Positions 55,713 to 64,000 of a stretch of 64,000 nt of DNA are shown here, in pieces. Origin of the DNA: JAWKOK01 sp963698255 (lineage in GTDB: Bacteria > Chloroflexota > Anaerolineae > Caldilineales > Caldilineaceae); assembly GCA_963698255.1 (NCBI GenBank), contig CAVOQD010000008.1, positions 124,001 through 188,000 of the forward strand. Reading direction: 5' to 3'. How positions within the stretch are numbered: the stretch's first letter is position 1; every line of letters starts with the position of its first letter. The notes under the pieces are model-generated. The model saw nothing but the letters and a program-made list of their open reading frames with translations. It was not told the origin of the DNA and did not search any database. The translations under genes and the position numbers were made by a program.

Positions 55713-57772
55713 TCAATTTTCGGTCAATAGATCGCGTACTTCTTCTGCATTTGCGCAACCCAGTGCGGTCTCCGCCAGTTGATGGCATTGTACCATATTG
55801 CACTCGCGCACCACCTGCTTGATCAGCGGCACACAGGGTAGCGGTACGCTGAGTTCGGTGACGCCCAGCCCAGCAATAGTGGCACTGCGCTGGGGTTGCC
55901 GGCCATCTCGCCGCAGAGCGAAACGGGCAGATTTGCGTTCTTGGCTGCACGACAGACATGGCCGATCAGCTTGAGCACTGCCGGGTGGAGCGGATCCGCC
56001 AGCTTGGCGACCGAGCTGTTGGTGCGGTCACTGGCCATTACATATTGGGCCAGGTCGTTGGTGCCGATGCTGAAAAAATCGACCTTCTCGGCCAGTTGCT
56101 CCACCATGAGCGCGGCAGAGGGCACTTCGATGAGCACCCCGATCTCAACGGCCGCCCGACTACTGCCGTCTGAGCTCGCTGTCCGCTCTGTCTGCTGGCG
56201 AGTTCATCTCTTTGCAGGCCTGGTTCAGGATCTTGCGTGCCTCGTCCACCTCTTCCAATGTGCTGACCATCGGCAGCATGTAGCGCAAGCAGGATCGGCT
56301 CGGTCGCCTGATGAGCGACTTCCAGCAACGCCTGATATTGGGTGATCAGAATCTCCGGATGATCCAGCAGCAGACGAATACCGCGGCGGCCCAGAAATGG
56401 ATTCTCTTCGGCGCTGTTGGGCAGAAACTCCACCGGCTTGTCGCCGCCCGCATCCAGCGCACGCACGGTCAATGGTTGCCCGGCCAAGGTATCGACAATT
56501 CCCTGAAATATCCGGCGCTGTTCTTCTCTGCTGGGCGGCAGGGTGCGGCTCTGGAAGAGATATTCGGTGCGCAGAAGACCCACGCCATCGGCGCCGGCAA
56601 GGCGACTCTGGTCGATTTCATCCGGCTGGTTGGCGTTGATGTAGACCGGCACAAGAACGCCGTCGCGGGTGATGGCATCCTCCTGGACATGGGCCAGCGC
56701 AATTTCTCGCTGTTCCTCCAGCAGTGCGAAGGCATCCTGATAGCGAGCGATCTCGGCCGGCGATGGGCTCGATCACCAGCCTGCCTCGGTTTCCGTCCAG
56801 CACCACGTCCTGACCTGCCGTAACGAACAGGATGTCGAGCCCAAGACCGCAGACCAGCGGCAGCCCCAGACTGCGTGCCAGAATGGACGAGTGGGCGGTG
56901 GGCGTGCTCTCGGCCAGGGCGATACCGGTCACTCGTTGGTTGGAGAGTTGGGCAATGTCGGATGGAGTGAGGTCGGCCGCAATCAGGACCGTGTCGGGCG
57001 GCAGATGGGAGAGCGGCACCTCGTCGAGGTCGACGCCCAGGTGGGTCAGCAACCGCTTGCCGATGTCGACGATATCGGCGGCCCGGCTGGCGAAGTATTC
57101 GTCCTCCAACTCGCGGAAGATCTCGGCCATGTTCTGGATGGCCTGCTGTGTGGCGCTGATCGCACTGCTCTGGTTGATCAGGATGGCCTCACGAACGGAC
57201 TCGGTGAGGGTCTTGTCGTGCAGGATCAACTGGTGCACGGAAAAGATATCTGCGGCGACTGTGTTGAGTGACTGACGCAGGTGCTCCAATTCTTCTTCAA
57301 CCTTGGCCTGTGCAAGCAGGAACCGTTGCCATTCACGATCGGTGTCATGAACGTACGCCCCAGGCGATATCGACAGAATTGCTTCCAGCGTCGGTTCGTA
57401 GGGCCGGTGTACGTATGCCTTTCCCAGGCCGATGCCCGGCGCAGCGGGCAGTCCACTGAAGATGGTTGTCATTGCGTCGGCCTGTCCGGGATGTCGTAGA
57501 AGCGGCTGTTGAAGAGCATGCTCAATGCAGTCGAGCGCGTCCTGGGCATCCAGCCCGGTCGCACACAGGCGCAGGGTGTGACCCTGGCGTGCCTGCAATT
57601 GCATCAATTGCAGAATGCTCTTGGCATCAACCACCGGCGATTCAAGGGTCAGATTCTGCGCAGTGATATCCGCGTCGTAGCGGCTGGCAATCTGCACGAC
57701 GTCTCTGCTCTTGCGCAGGTGCAGACCCAGCGGATGCGTGATGGTGATGTCGGCAGTTGATGGCTGTGACAT
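55713..57772 (-). CDS. HPr-Enzyme I fusion (PEP:protein phosphotransferase) for dihydroxyacetone kinase (four frameshifts)
   Basis: Residues 1-85 form an HPr domain: ITHPLGLHLRKSRDVVQIAS holds the phosphorylated His and VDAKSILQLMQLQ the usual Ser region. Enzyme I follows: FSGLPAAPGIGLGKAYV, active-site His in LAESTPTAHSSILARSLGLP, GVGLLRTEYLFQSRTLPPSR, PFLGRRGIRLLLDHPEI, VDFFSIGTNDLAQYVMASDR and VSLCGEMAGNP. All PEP-domain elements are present, unlike the truncated EI of E. coli DhaM. Breaks near 56765, 56287, 56165 and 55868; stop TGA 55715-55713. About 685 residues. The gene lies 3 bases after dhaM. Confidence 0.92.
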
Positions 57773-57775
57773 GGT

Positions 57776-58187
57776 CTAGCGTGTGACCTTTGTGTATTGG
57801 CTGGCCGCTTCTGCAGCCTCGTTCACCGTGTCGAGCGGATGGTTGATGCTGGCTTCCAATGCCGCGATCACGGCCCCTTCGACCAAGGGGGCGTTGCTGA
57901 TCAGGCAGGTGTTTCGCATCTCTTTGGAGAGCATATCCAACGCCAGATTTGGTGCTCAGAATGGCGCTGCCGAGATCGACCAACAGCAGAACGCCGTCCG
58001 GCGTCCAAACGCTTTCGATGGCCTCGCAGATGCGCACCGCATCGGTACCGAGCGTCGGCGGTTTGTCCCCAATCACAATGCCGCCGACCGCCGCGATGGC
58101 GATCTGGCCGTTGGCCATCTGGTCGGCCAGTTCTTTGACGCCATGGGCGAGTTGATGGCAATGGGAGACGATGACCAGACTGACCAC
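57776..58187 (-). CDS. dhaM: Dihydroxyacetone kinase phosphoryl donor, EIIA-Man-type subunit DhaM (one frameshift)
   Basis: It begins MVSLVIVSHCHQLAHGVKEL, with the active-site His of EIIA-mannose/DhaM proteins, then GDKPPTLGTDAVRICEAIES and DGVLLLVDLGSAIL. A break near 57950 leads to NAPLVEGAVIAALEASINHP, ending at TAG 57778-57776. About 137 residues: only the EIIA domain, because HPr and EI are encoded by the next gene. It passes phosphate from HPr to DhaL-bound ADP. Confidence 0.92.
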
Positions 58188-58205
58188 AATGGTTCCTTAC
58201 AAATT

Positions 58206-59713
58206 CTACTCTTCCACCCAATCAAATGTGCGTTCGACAGCCTTTTTCCAGCCTGCATAGCCCGCATCGCGGGTCTGTTCGTCGATCTTGCGGCTTGCCA
58301 GGTGCGATCGACCTGCCAGTTGGCGCGCAGGCTCTCGAGATCGCTCCAGAATCCGACAGCCAGACCGGCGGCATAGGCCGCGCCCAGGCTGGTCGTCTCC
58401 GACACTTTGGGACGAACGACCTCTGTGCCCAGGATGTCGGCCTGAAGTTGCATCAGGAAATTGTTGACGGTGGCGCCGCCGTCGACCTTGAGCCGGCGCA
58501 GCGGGACGCCGCTGTCCGCGTTCATGGCCTCCAGCACTTCACGGGTCTGGTAGCAGATCGCCTCCAGCGTTGCGCGCACGATATGCGCCCTGTTGATGTA
58601 GCGGGTCAAGCCCGACGATCACGCCGCGGGCGTCGCTGCGCCAGTAGGGGGCGAAGAGACCGCTAAAGGCCGGGACAAAATAGCAGCCGCCGCTGTCGTC
58701 CACGCTCTGGGCAATGGCTTCGGTCTCGGCGGCGTTGTCGATGAGGCCCAGGTTGTCGCGCAGCCACTGAACGGTTGCACCTGCCATGGCAATCGAACCC
58801 TCCAGCGCGTAGACCGTCGGTTCATCACCGAATTTGTAGCAGACTGTCGTCAGCAGGCCGTTGCGGCTGTGCACGATCTCCGGTGCCGGTGTTGAGGATC
58901 ATAAAGCAGCCGGTGCCGTAGGTGTTCTTTGCCTCGCCCGGGCTGAAACAGGTCTGGCCGACGGTGGCGGCCTGTTGATCGCCCAGATCGCCGCAGATGG
59001 GGATCTCGCCCTGGAACGGACCGGACGCCAGCGTCTTGCCGTAGAAGGTTCGGATCGCTGCTGGGGCGAATTTCAGGCAACATCTGGCGCGGGATGTCCA
59101 GGATCTCCAGCAGTTCGTCGTCCCAGTCCAGCGTCTCCAGGTCCATGAGCATGGTGCGGCTGGCATTGGTCGGGTCGGTGATATGCTTGCCGCCGGTCAA
59201 TTGCCAGATCAGCCAGGTGTCGATGTTGCCGAAGAGCAGATCGCCGTTCTCCGCCTGTTGGCGTGCGCCCTGAACATTGTCCAGCAGCCAGCGAATCTTG
59301 GGCCCGGAGAAGTAGGTCGCCAGGGGCAGCCCGGTTTTCTGAAAGATCAATCGGCCATGGCCGGCCTCGTCCAGCTCCCGACAGATTCGATCCGTGCGCG
59401 TGTCCTGCCAGACAATGGCATTGGCGATCGGTTGGCCGGTGTGGCGATTCCAGATCACGGCCGTCTCGCGCTGATTGGTGATGCCGATGGCCGCGATGTC
59501 GCCGGCCTTCACCTCGGCTTTGGCCATGGCGCCGCCGATGACCTGGCGTGTTCGCTCCCAGATTTCCATGGCATCGTGCTCGACCCAGCCGCTCTTGGGG
59601 AAGATCTGTTGATGTTCATGCTGGTCGTAGTTTACGACCGCGCCTGACTCGTCGAACAACATAAACCGCGTGCTGGTCGTCCCGGAGTCGATTGCGCCCA
59701 CAACTTTAGCCAT
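58206..59713 (-). CDS. glpK: Glycerol kinase (four frameshifts)
   Basis: It starts MAKVVGAIDSGTTSTRFMLF, the phosphate-1 motif. QHEHQQIFPKSGWVEHDAME, ITNQRETAVIWNRHTGQPIA and IVWQDTRTD are canonical. Breaks near 59048, 58878, 58608 and 58295. The intervening pieces have GDLGDQQAATVGQTCFSPGE, VPAFSGLFAPYWRSDARGVI and LKVDGGATVNNFLMQLQADI. The end reads YAGWKKAVERTFDWVEE at 58206. About 501 residues. The enzyme makes sn-glycerol 3-phosphate for GlpABC. The start overlaps the dhaL stop by eight bases. Confidence 0.95.
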
Positions 59714-60428
59714 TGTTATCTCCTCCAGGGATGGCTGGCTTGCTCTGTCGTTCGCTGACGTGGCCGGTTGAGTTCCGCCCACTGCACAGGGTTTCGGCCG
59801 CGCACTTGACCAGATAGTAGCTGCTGGTGGCGCCCGGATCCTGGTGGCCGATGGAGCGAGGGCCGAGATAGCTGGCCCGGCCCTTTTGGGCTTCCAGTTC
59901 GATGGTGTGGATCATGCCCGTCTCTGCCGCAGCGCAGCGCGGCAGACGAGCGCATCATCCAACGAGGCGCCGGCTGCCGAGGCGTTCTCCAGCGCGATCA
60001 CGGCCGGCTCCAGCGTGTCGATCATGGTCTTGTCATCCACTTGAGCCTCGCCACGCTGCTTGATGCCCTCCAGTCCACTGCGGAACATGGCCGCCAACTG
60101 GCGTAGTTCAATCGTTTCTTCAGAGCCGGCTTCCTTGCCCGCACGCAGGAAAAACGCGCCGTAGAGCGGCCCGGCGGCCCCGCCGACGCTGCTGATCAGC
60201 GTCATGGCGATGGATCGTAGGAAAGTGGAGACCGTCTCTTGCTCTGGCGCCGTGGTCGCGGGCAAGCAGTCGGCTCACCTGTTCCATGCCGCGCTGCATG
60301 TTGGTGCCGTGATCGGCGTCGCCGATCACGGTGTCCAGATCGGTGAGATAGCGTTCTTTGGCCGCTATCTGTTCTGCATATTCCTGTAGCCAATCATGAA
60401 ATTGGGCCAGTGAAATCGTCTGGCTCAT
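59706..60428 (-). CDS. dhaL: Dihydroxyacetone kinase subunit DhaL, ADP-binding (two frameshifts)
   Basis: It starts MSQTISLAQFHDWLQEYAEQ with GGAGA upstream. LTDLDTVIGDADHGTNMQRG holds the metal-binding Asp residues. MTLISSVGGAAGPLYGAFFL follows after a break near 60236. Another break near 59940 leads to EAQKGRASYLGPRSIGHQDP and the C-terminus ending before glpK. About 240 residues, with an extra 25-residue polar tail. In PTS-type kinases the bound ADP is rephosphorylated by DhaM. Confidence 0.93.
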
Positions 60429-60541
60429 CTTGATCTCCAATGGAAAGCTCCAACAGGTAGGTTTTTGGTTGAATTTGTTGGCCGAAGGTTTGTTTTCGTT
60501 GCAACGCCGGGCGTTATTCAACTCCGTCGGACGGACTGTAG

Positions 60542-61531
60542 CTACCAGTTCAGGGCCGGCGTGTGGACAGGTGCATCCCAGAGAGCGAGCAATTCAGGCG
60601 TCAGGCGCATCAGCGTAATCGAGCAACCGGCAGCATCCATACTCGTGATATAGTTGCCGACCAGGTTGCGCACCACCGTAATGTCGTGGGCGGAAAGCAT
60701 CTGATAGAGATGCCGATAGACGATGTAGAGTTCTTGCTGCGGCGTGCCGCCCAGGCCGCTGACCAGTGCCAGCACCTGATCGCCCGGGCCCAGCCCCAAG
60801 TCTTCAAGAATCGGTCGGGCCAGCAGTTCGGTCAACTGGTCGGCCCCGGTGTAGGGAATTCGGCGGCGGCCACGCTCGCCATGCATGCCCACGCCCAGTT
60901 CGAGTTGGCCATTGGGCAGTTGGAACGTGCGCTTGCCGATGGCCGGCACCGTGCAGCCGGTCAGCGCCGCGCCCATGCTGCGAGATTGCTCGATCACAGT
61001 CTGGGCGATGGCGGTCACTTCGGCCAGGGAACGACCCTCTTCAGCCGCGGCGCCGGCCATCTTCTCGACCAGAATGGTGGCGCCCAGGCCACGACGCTTG
61101 CTGGGCGGATCGACGGCCACATCGTCATTGACCAGCACCGACGCCACTTCGTAGCCGTCGTCGTCGGCCATTTCCAATGCCATGCCCATATTGAAGACGC
61201 CGCCGGCGAAATTCTTCATGATGAACAGGGCGCCGGCGTTGCCGTAGACGGCGTGCATGGCGGCCAGGTATTGATCGGGCGTCGGACTGGTGAAAATGCC
61301 GCCGGGACAGGCGGCATCCAGCATGCCAACGCCGACATAGCCGGTATTGAGCGGCTCATGACCGCTGCCGCTGCCGCTGATCAGCACGACCTTGCCGTAT
61401 CGGGGGGCGTCAATGCGTTGGACGAAGTGGGGGTCGTAATGAACACGTAACAGACGGGAATGGGACAACGCCAGTCCTTCAAGACTTTCGGTGACGATGT
61501 CGTTCGGTTCGTTGATCAGCTTTCTGAGCAT
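60542..61531 (-). CDS. dhaK: Dihydroxyacetone kinase subunit DhaK
   Basis: 330 undamaged residues from ATG 61531 (MLRKLINEPNDIVTESLEGL). LISGSGSGHEPLNTGYVGVG is the conserved early loop; the His that binds dihydroxyacetone covalently as a hemiaminal lies in ELGVGMHGERG. AALTGCTVPAIGKRTFQL and LALVSGLGGTPQQELYIVYR are typical. An upstream in-frame TTG at 61570 adds 13 unlikely residues. It is the first gene of the glycerol/DHA cluster; dhaL follows after 113 bases. Confidence 0.95.
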   Translation of the reverse strand: MLRKLINEPNDIVTESLEGLALSHSRLLRVHYDPHFVQRIDAPRYGKVVLISGSGSGHEPLNTGYVGVGMLDAACPGGIFTSPTPDQYLAAMHAVYGNAGALFIMKNFAGGVFNMGMALEMADDDGYEVASVLVNDDVAVDPPSKRRGLGATILVEKMAGAAAEEGRSLAEVTAIAQTVIEQSRSMGAALTGCTVPAIGKRTFQLPNGQLELGVGMHGERGRRRIPYTGADQLTELLARPILEDLGLGPGDQVLALVSGLGGTPQQELYIVYRHLYQMLSAHDITVVRNLVGNYITSMDAAGCSITLMRLTPELLALWDAPVHTPALNW

Positions 61532-61635
61532 GCTTGTACGGTTAGCAGTGCCCGCAACGGTTAGAGGCAACTGCCTAATTAGGAGCAGGGTAGCTCTGTA
61601 CTCTATGGCTCGTGTACTTTTACGAGAGACGAGCC

Positions 61636-61651
61636 GTCAAATCAGTTTGAC
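61636..61651. promoter_or_regulatory. Operator-like palindrome at the dhaK start site
   Basis: GTCAAATCAGTTTGAC is a perfect 6-4-6 palindrome overlapping the predicted transcription start of the dhaK promoter. A second inverted repeat, GGCTCGT (61607-61613) with ACGAGCC (61629-61635), lies just downstream. Both suit a repressor responsive to glycerol or DHA metabolism (inference). Confidence 0.5.
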
Positions 61652-61654
61652 TGT

Positions 61655-61683
61655 ATTGTAGCCCCTTTGCGGCCATTTCACAA
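61655..61683 (-). promoter_or_regulatory. Sigma-70-type promoter for the dhaK operon
   Basis: On the minus strand: TTGTGA (61683-61678), 17 bases, TACAAT (61660-61655). The -35 overlaps the rdgB stop, so this is an internal or independent promoter for the cluster. Confidence 0.6.
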
Positions 61684-62286
61684 TTCCTTAACGATCATCC
61701 TGCTGAGCAGTTCCTTGGCCGCAGACAGACGCTATTCCACGGTGGCTGATCCGGTTTTTTACTTCGGCGGGCAGCTCGGCCATGGTGGCGTCGTACTCAG
61801 GAATGAAGAAGACCGGATCGTAGCCGAAGCCATGATTGCCGCGCGGGCGTGTCGATGATCAGCCCTTCAATTGCGCCAGTGGCGGTCTCGACGCGGCCGT
61901 CGGGCGTGGCCAGCGCGACAACGCAGCGAAAGCGGGCGCTCCGGGGCTTGTCCGGCTCTTGTTGCAGATCGGCGATCAACTTACGATAGCGATCTTCGTC
62001 GCTGGCGCCGGGTCCGGCGTAGCGGGCCGAATAGACCCCCGGCCGACCGTCGAGGGCATCGACCTCCAAGCCCGCTGTCGTCGGCCCAGGTCCAGAGACC
62101 TGCAGCCTCGGCGTAGGTGCGCGCTTTGAGGATCGCATTTTCGGCGAACGTCGTACCGGTCTCTTCGACATCAAAATCTATATTGGCCTCATCCAGGTTG
62201 ACGACATCGAGACTCAGATCGGCGAGCAGGTCACGGTATTCACGCAGTTTGCCGAGATTGTGGGTGGCGATCAGAAGTTGTTGCAT
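61678..62286 (-). CDS. rdgB: XTP/dITP diphosphatase RdgB/HAM1-like (three frameshifts)
   Basis: It starts MQQLLIATHNLGKLREYRDL, the family N-terminus. TGTTFAENAILKARTYAEAA and WADDSGLEVDALDGRPGVYS are diagnostic. Breaks near 62068, 61850 and 61732; the restored end reads GNHGFGYDPVFFIPEYDATM, then AELPAEVKNRISHRG and AAKELLSRMIVKEL to TGA 61680-61678. About 202 residues. It hydrolyses non-canonical purine triphosphates (ITP, XTP). Confidence 0.93.
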
Positions 62287-62344
62287 TTTGGATTTTGCCT
62301 CACGGATACCGCATTTGTCGGCACGACAGATGTTCGGCGTAAAA

Positions 62345-62405
62345 TTCGTTCTCGTTCTCGTTCTCGTTCTCGTTCTCGTTCTCGTTCTCGTTCTCGTTCT
62401 CGTTC
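62345..62405. repeat. Hexanucleotide tandem repeat, about ten copies of CGTTCT
   Basis: About 61 bases of uninterrupted six-base period (CGTTCT/TTCTCG). It lies 38 bases upstream of the -35 of prs and 58 bases upstream of the rdgB start on the other strand. Such arrays commonly change copy number by slippage. Confidence 0.97.
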
Positions 62406-62442
62406 AAGAACTGCCTATTCGTTCGAATGGCAGGCCAAATCT

Positions 62443-62471
62443 TTGACCCGACCAAAAGGGTATCATATAAT
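62443..62471 (+). promoter_or_regulatory. Near-consensus sigma-70 promoter for prs
   Basis: TTGACC, exactly 17 bases, TATAAT. The start is expected near 62478, giving a leader of about 118 bases. Confidence 0.75.
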
Positions 62472-62595
62472 TTCCTCGAAGTCAGCAACCGACTCCCCTC
62501 TATGCCATGTGGACAGACCTTTTGATCTGCCTACGAGAGACTCGAACGGCTGTTTTTCATTGGCATACAAACCGTACAGAAAGTTGTGGTCAAGT

Positions 62596-63552
62596 ATGGT
62601 TGAATCCTATCATCCTCTCCGTATTTTTTCTGGTTCGGCGCACCCAGGGCTCGCCGAGAGCATCGCAGATATTTTGAATGTCAACATTGGGCAGACCACA
62701 ACGACGTATTTGCCTGATAGCGAAATCCACGTCATGATCGATGAGGTTGTGCGCGATCAGGACATCTTCTTCATCCAGCCCTGTTCAGCGCCGGTCAACG
62801 ATCATCTGATGGAATTGCTGCTCTATCTTGATGCATTCCGTCGCGCCAGCGCTCACAGCGTCAGCGTGGTGATTCCGTATTTTCCATACGCACGCCAGGA
62901 GCGCATGGCGCGCGGTCGCGAGGCGATCAGTGCGCGTGCCGTTGTCAACATGCTTGAGATGGCCGGCGTGCGGCGTGTGATCTACGTCGATATCCACAAT
63001 CGGGCCATTCAGGGTTTTTTCAACGTGCCGGTCGATCCGCTCAGCGCAGTGCCGCTGCTGGGCGACTATTTCCGCAAGCCGGAATTCGAAAATGCCGCCG
63101 TTGTCAGCCCGGATGTGGGACGTGCCGGCATGGCCGGTCGCTACGCCGAACATCTCAACCTGCCGCTGGTCGTTATGCACAAGCGGCGCACCGATTTCAG
63201 CTCGACCGAGACGACCCATGTGGTCGGTGACATCGAGGGGCGCAGCCCCATCATCATCGACGATGTGATGGCCGGGGGCAGTGTGTTGAAGCAGGTCGAC
63301 GCACTCTATGATGCCGGCGCAACGGGCAAAGCCTATTTTGCCGTCACCCATCCCGTCCTGTTGCCGACTGCGTTGGAGCGGCTGGAGAGCGATGATCGGA
63401 TCGCCAAACTGGTCGTGACCAATACCATCGCCGTCCCGCCGGAGAAGCGCCACGGCAAGGTCGAGGTGGTTTCCATCGCTCCATTGTTGGCAGAGATCAT
63501 CGACAACATCTACAGAGGCAAGAGTATTTCAGAGAAGCTTGTTCTCGGATAG
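62596..63552 (+). CDS. prs: Ribose-phosphate pyrophosphokinase (PRPP synthetase)
   Basis: 318 undamaged residues from ATG 62596 (MVESYHPLRIFSGSAHPGLA). LPDSEIHVMIDEVVRDQDIF and VVIPYFPYARQERMARGREA are canonical. The PRPP region is SPIIIDDVMAGGSVLKQV; the PRPP-binding loop in many homologues reads DDMIDTAGT, so it is slightly divergent. AAVVSPDVGRAGMAGRYAEH and HKRRTDFSSTETTHVVGDI are present. It makes PRPP from ribose 5-phosphate and ATP. The ribosome-binding site is weak. Confidence 0.94.
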   Translation: MVESYHPLRIFSGSAHPGLAESIADILNVNIGQTTTTYLPDSEIHVMIDEVVRDQDIFFIQPCSAPVNDHLMELLLYLDAFRRASAHSVSVVIPYFPYARQERMARGREAISARAVVNMLEMAGVRRVIYVDIHNRAIQGFFNVPVDPLSAVPLLGDYFRKPEFENAAVVSPDVGRAGMAGRYAEHLNLPLVVMHKRRTDFSSTETTHVVGDIEGRSPIIIDDVMAGGSVLKQVDALYDAGATGKAYFAVTHPVLLPTALERLESDDRIAKLVVTNTIAVPPEKRHGKVEVVSIAPLLAEIIDNIYRGKSISEKLVLG

Positions 63553-63563
63553 GGGAGGGACGT

Positions 63564-64000
63564 TTGTTTGGTCAATATCGCAGACCAGAACCGGATGCCA
63601 TCGAAGTCATTATCGGACCGCGCGCATCATTCAGCGGCAACATGCAGTGTGATGCCAGTATTCGTATTGACGGCGCAGTCGACGGCGGGCAGATCGAGAC
63701 GCCGGCCAATGTGATCCTGACGGAGACGGCCCGTGTTGAGTGCAACATCAAGGCCAAGACCATCAGTATCCGCGGAATCTACAGCGGCATCGTGCACGCA
63801 GATCGTGTCGAGTTGCTCTCCGGCAGCCAGGTCTACGGGTCACTCAATGTGCGTAGCTTCTTCATGGATGAAGGCGTCTCCCTGCATGCTGAGCTGAATA
63901 TTCAAGGATCGGGTCAAGAAGAGCGATTGGCCTTACCGCAGCCGACCAAAACTGGTGGCACAATTCCCGTTGTCGGCAGCGCCGGGGATCGTCCGACCGA
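63564..64000 (+). CDS. Bactofilin (cytoskeletal, C-terminus beyond right edge)
   Basis: I read this from TTG 63564 (MFGQYRRPEPDAIEVIIGPR), which has AGGGGAGG five bases upstream; the frame is open to the window edge. The beta-helical bactofilin repeat is clear: ASFSGNMQCDASIRIDGAVD, GGQIETPANVILTETARVEC, IKAKTISIRGIYSGIVHADR and VELLSGSQVYGSLNVRSFFM. Bactofilins form non-polar filaments involved in shape and wall synthesis. It begins 11 bases after prs. The visible end (PQPTKTGGTIPVVGSAGDRP) is a disordered tail. Confidence 0.92.
   Translation, partial: MFGQYRRPEPDAIEVIIGPRASFSGNMQCDASIRIDGAVDGGQIETPANVILTETARVECNIKAKTISIRGIYSGIVHADRVELLSGSQVYGSLNVRSFFMDEGVSLHAELNIQGSGQEERLALPQPTKTGGTIPVVGSAGDRPT

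Larger units (their letters stand above)
62287..62595. other. Divergent region between rdgB and prs
   Basis: 309 bases. It holds the hexanucleotide repeat at 62345-62405 and the prs promoter at 62443-62471; a leader of about 120 bases follows. A frame runs through the repeat into prs but begins with non-coding-like sequence, so prs starts at 62596. Confidence 0.7.

Noticed and set aside
62300..62488. Frame encoding a long Asn-Glu (NENENE) or Val-Leu repeat
   Set aside because: It is simply the hexanucleotide array read through; no start signal or conserved flanks.

Overview
The window looks like part of a Chloroflexota chromosome (Anaerolineae/Caldilineae-like is my best guess). That is an inference from three things: the gene set (mreBCD-mrdA-minCD-rodA in one run, two complex I operons back to back, bactofilin), the GC-rich third codon positions, and secreted proteins with long Thr/Pro 'ATPTPT' stalks. 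I see no rRNA, tRNA, CRISPR array, phage or transposase gene.

Layout. (1) 1-3649, minus strand: a Nudix hydrolase running off the left edge, rlmI, a small unknown protein and tilS. (2) 4028-13500, plus strand: an elongation and division-site operon (mreB, mreC, mreD, mrdA/PBP2, minC, minD, rodA and a secreted protein with a possible double-psi barrel). It ends at a 30-bp perfect bidirectional terminator shared with the converging nuo operon. (3) 13578-29558, minus strand: a complete NADH dehydrogenase operon, nuoA-B-CD-E-F-G-H-I-J-K-L-M-N. A GxxExxY-protein cassette flanked by about 50-bp inverted repeats sits between nuoCD and nuoE. (4) 30166-38863, plus strand: a second, divergent nuo operon holding only membrane-arm subunits (A, H, J, K, L, M, N) plus a small TPR/transmembrane protein. 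(5) 39067-44520, plus strand: a BNR-repeat surface protein, murE and a four-repeat lipoprotein. (6) 44609-48960, minus strand: a CHAT-domain protease overlapping a glycosidase-like/O-antigen-ligase fusion, with a divergent multispan membrane protein at 48972-49904. (7) 49977-61531, minus strand: a glycerol/dihydroxyacetone cluster read as dhaK, dhaL, glpK, dhaM (EIIA), HPr-Enzyme I, glpA, glpB, glpC, panE. (8) 61678-64000: rdgB on the minus strand, then prs and a bactofilin (cut by the right edge) on the plus strand.

How the genes work together. Region 2 makes the cell-elongation machinery and positions the septum. Regions 3 and 4 make respiratory complex I and an alternative set of its proton-pumping arm. 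Region 7 takes glycerol through glycerol kinase and GlpABC into the quinone pool, and takes dihydroxyacetone through a PEP-dependent kinase whose phosphorelay (Enzyme I, HPr, EIIA) is encoded alongside.

Sequence quality. More than 50 frameshifts break genes that should be essential (mrdA, murE, rodA, nuoG, glpK and others). At nearly all of the roughly twenty sites I worked out by hand, removing one base, usually from a short homopolymer, restores the protein. I read these as indel errors, not biology. Coordinates given here span the whole restored gene, with approximate shift positions noted.
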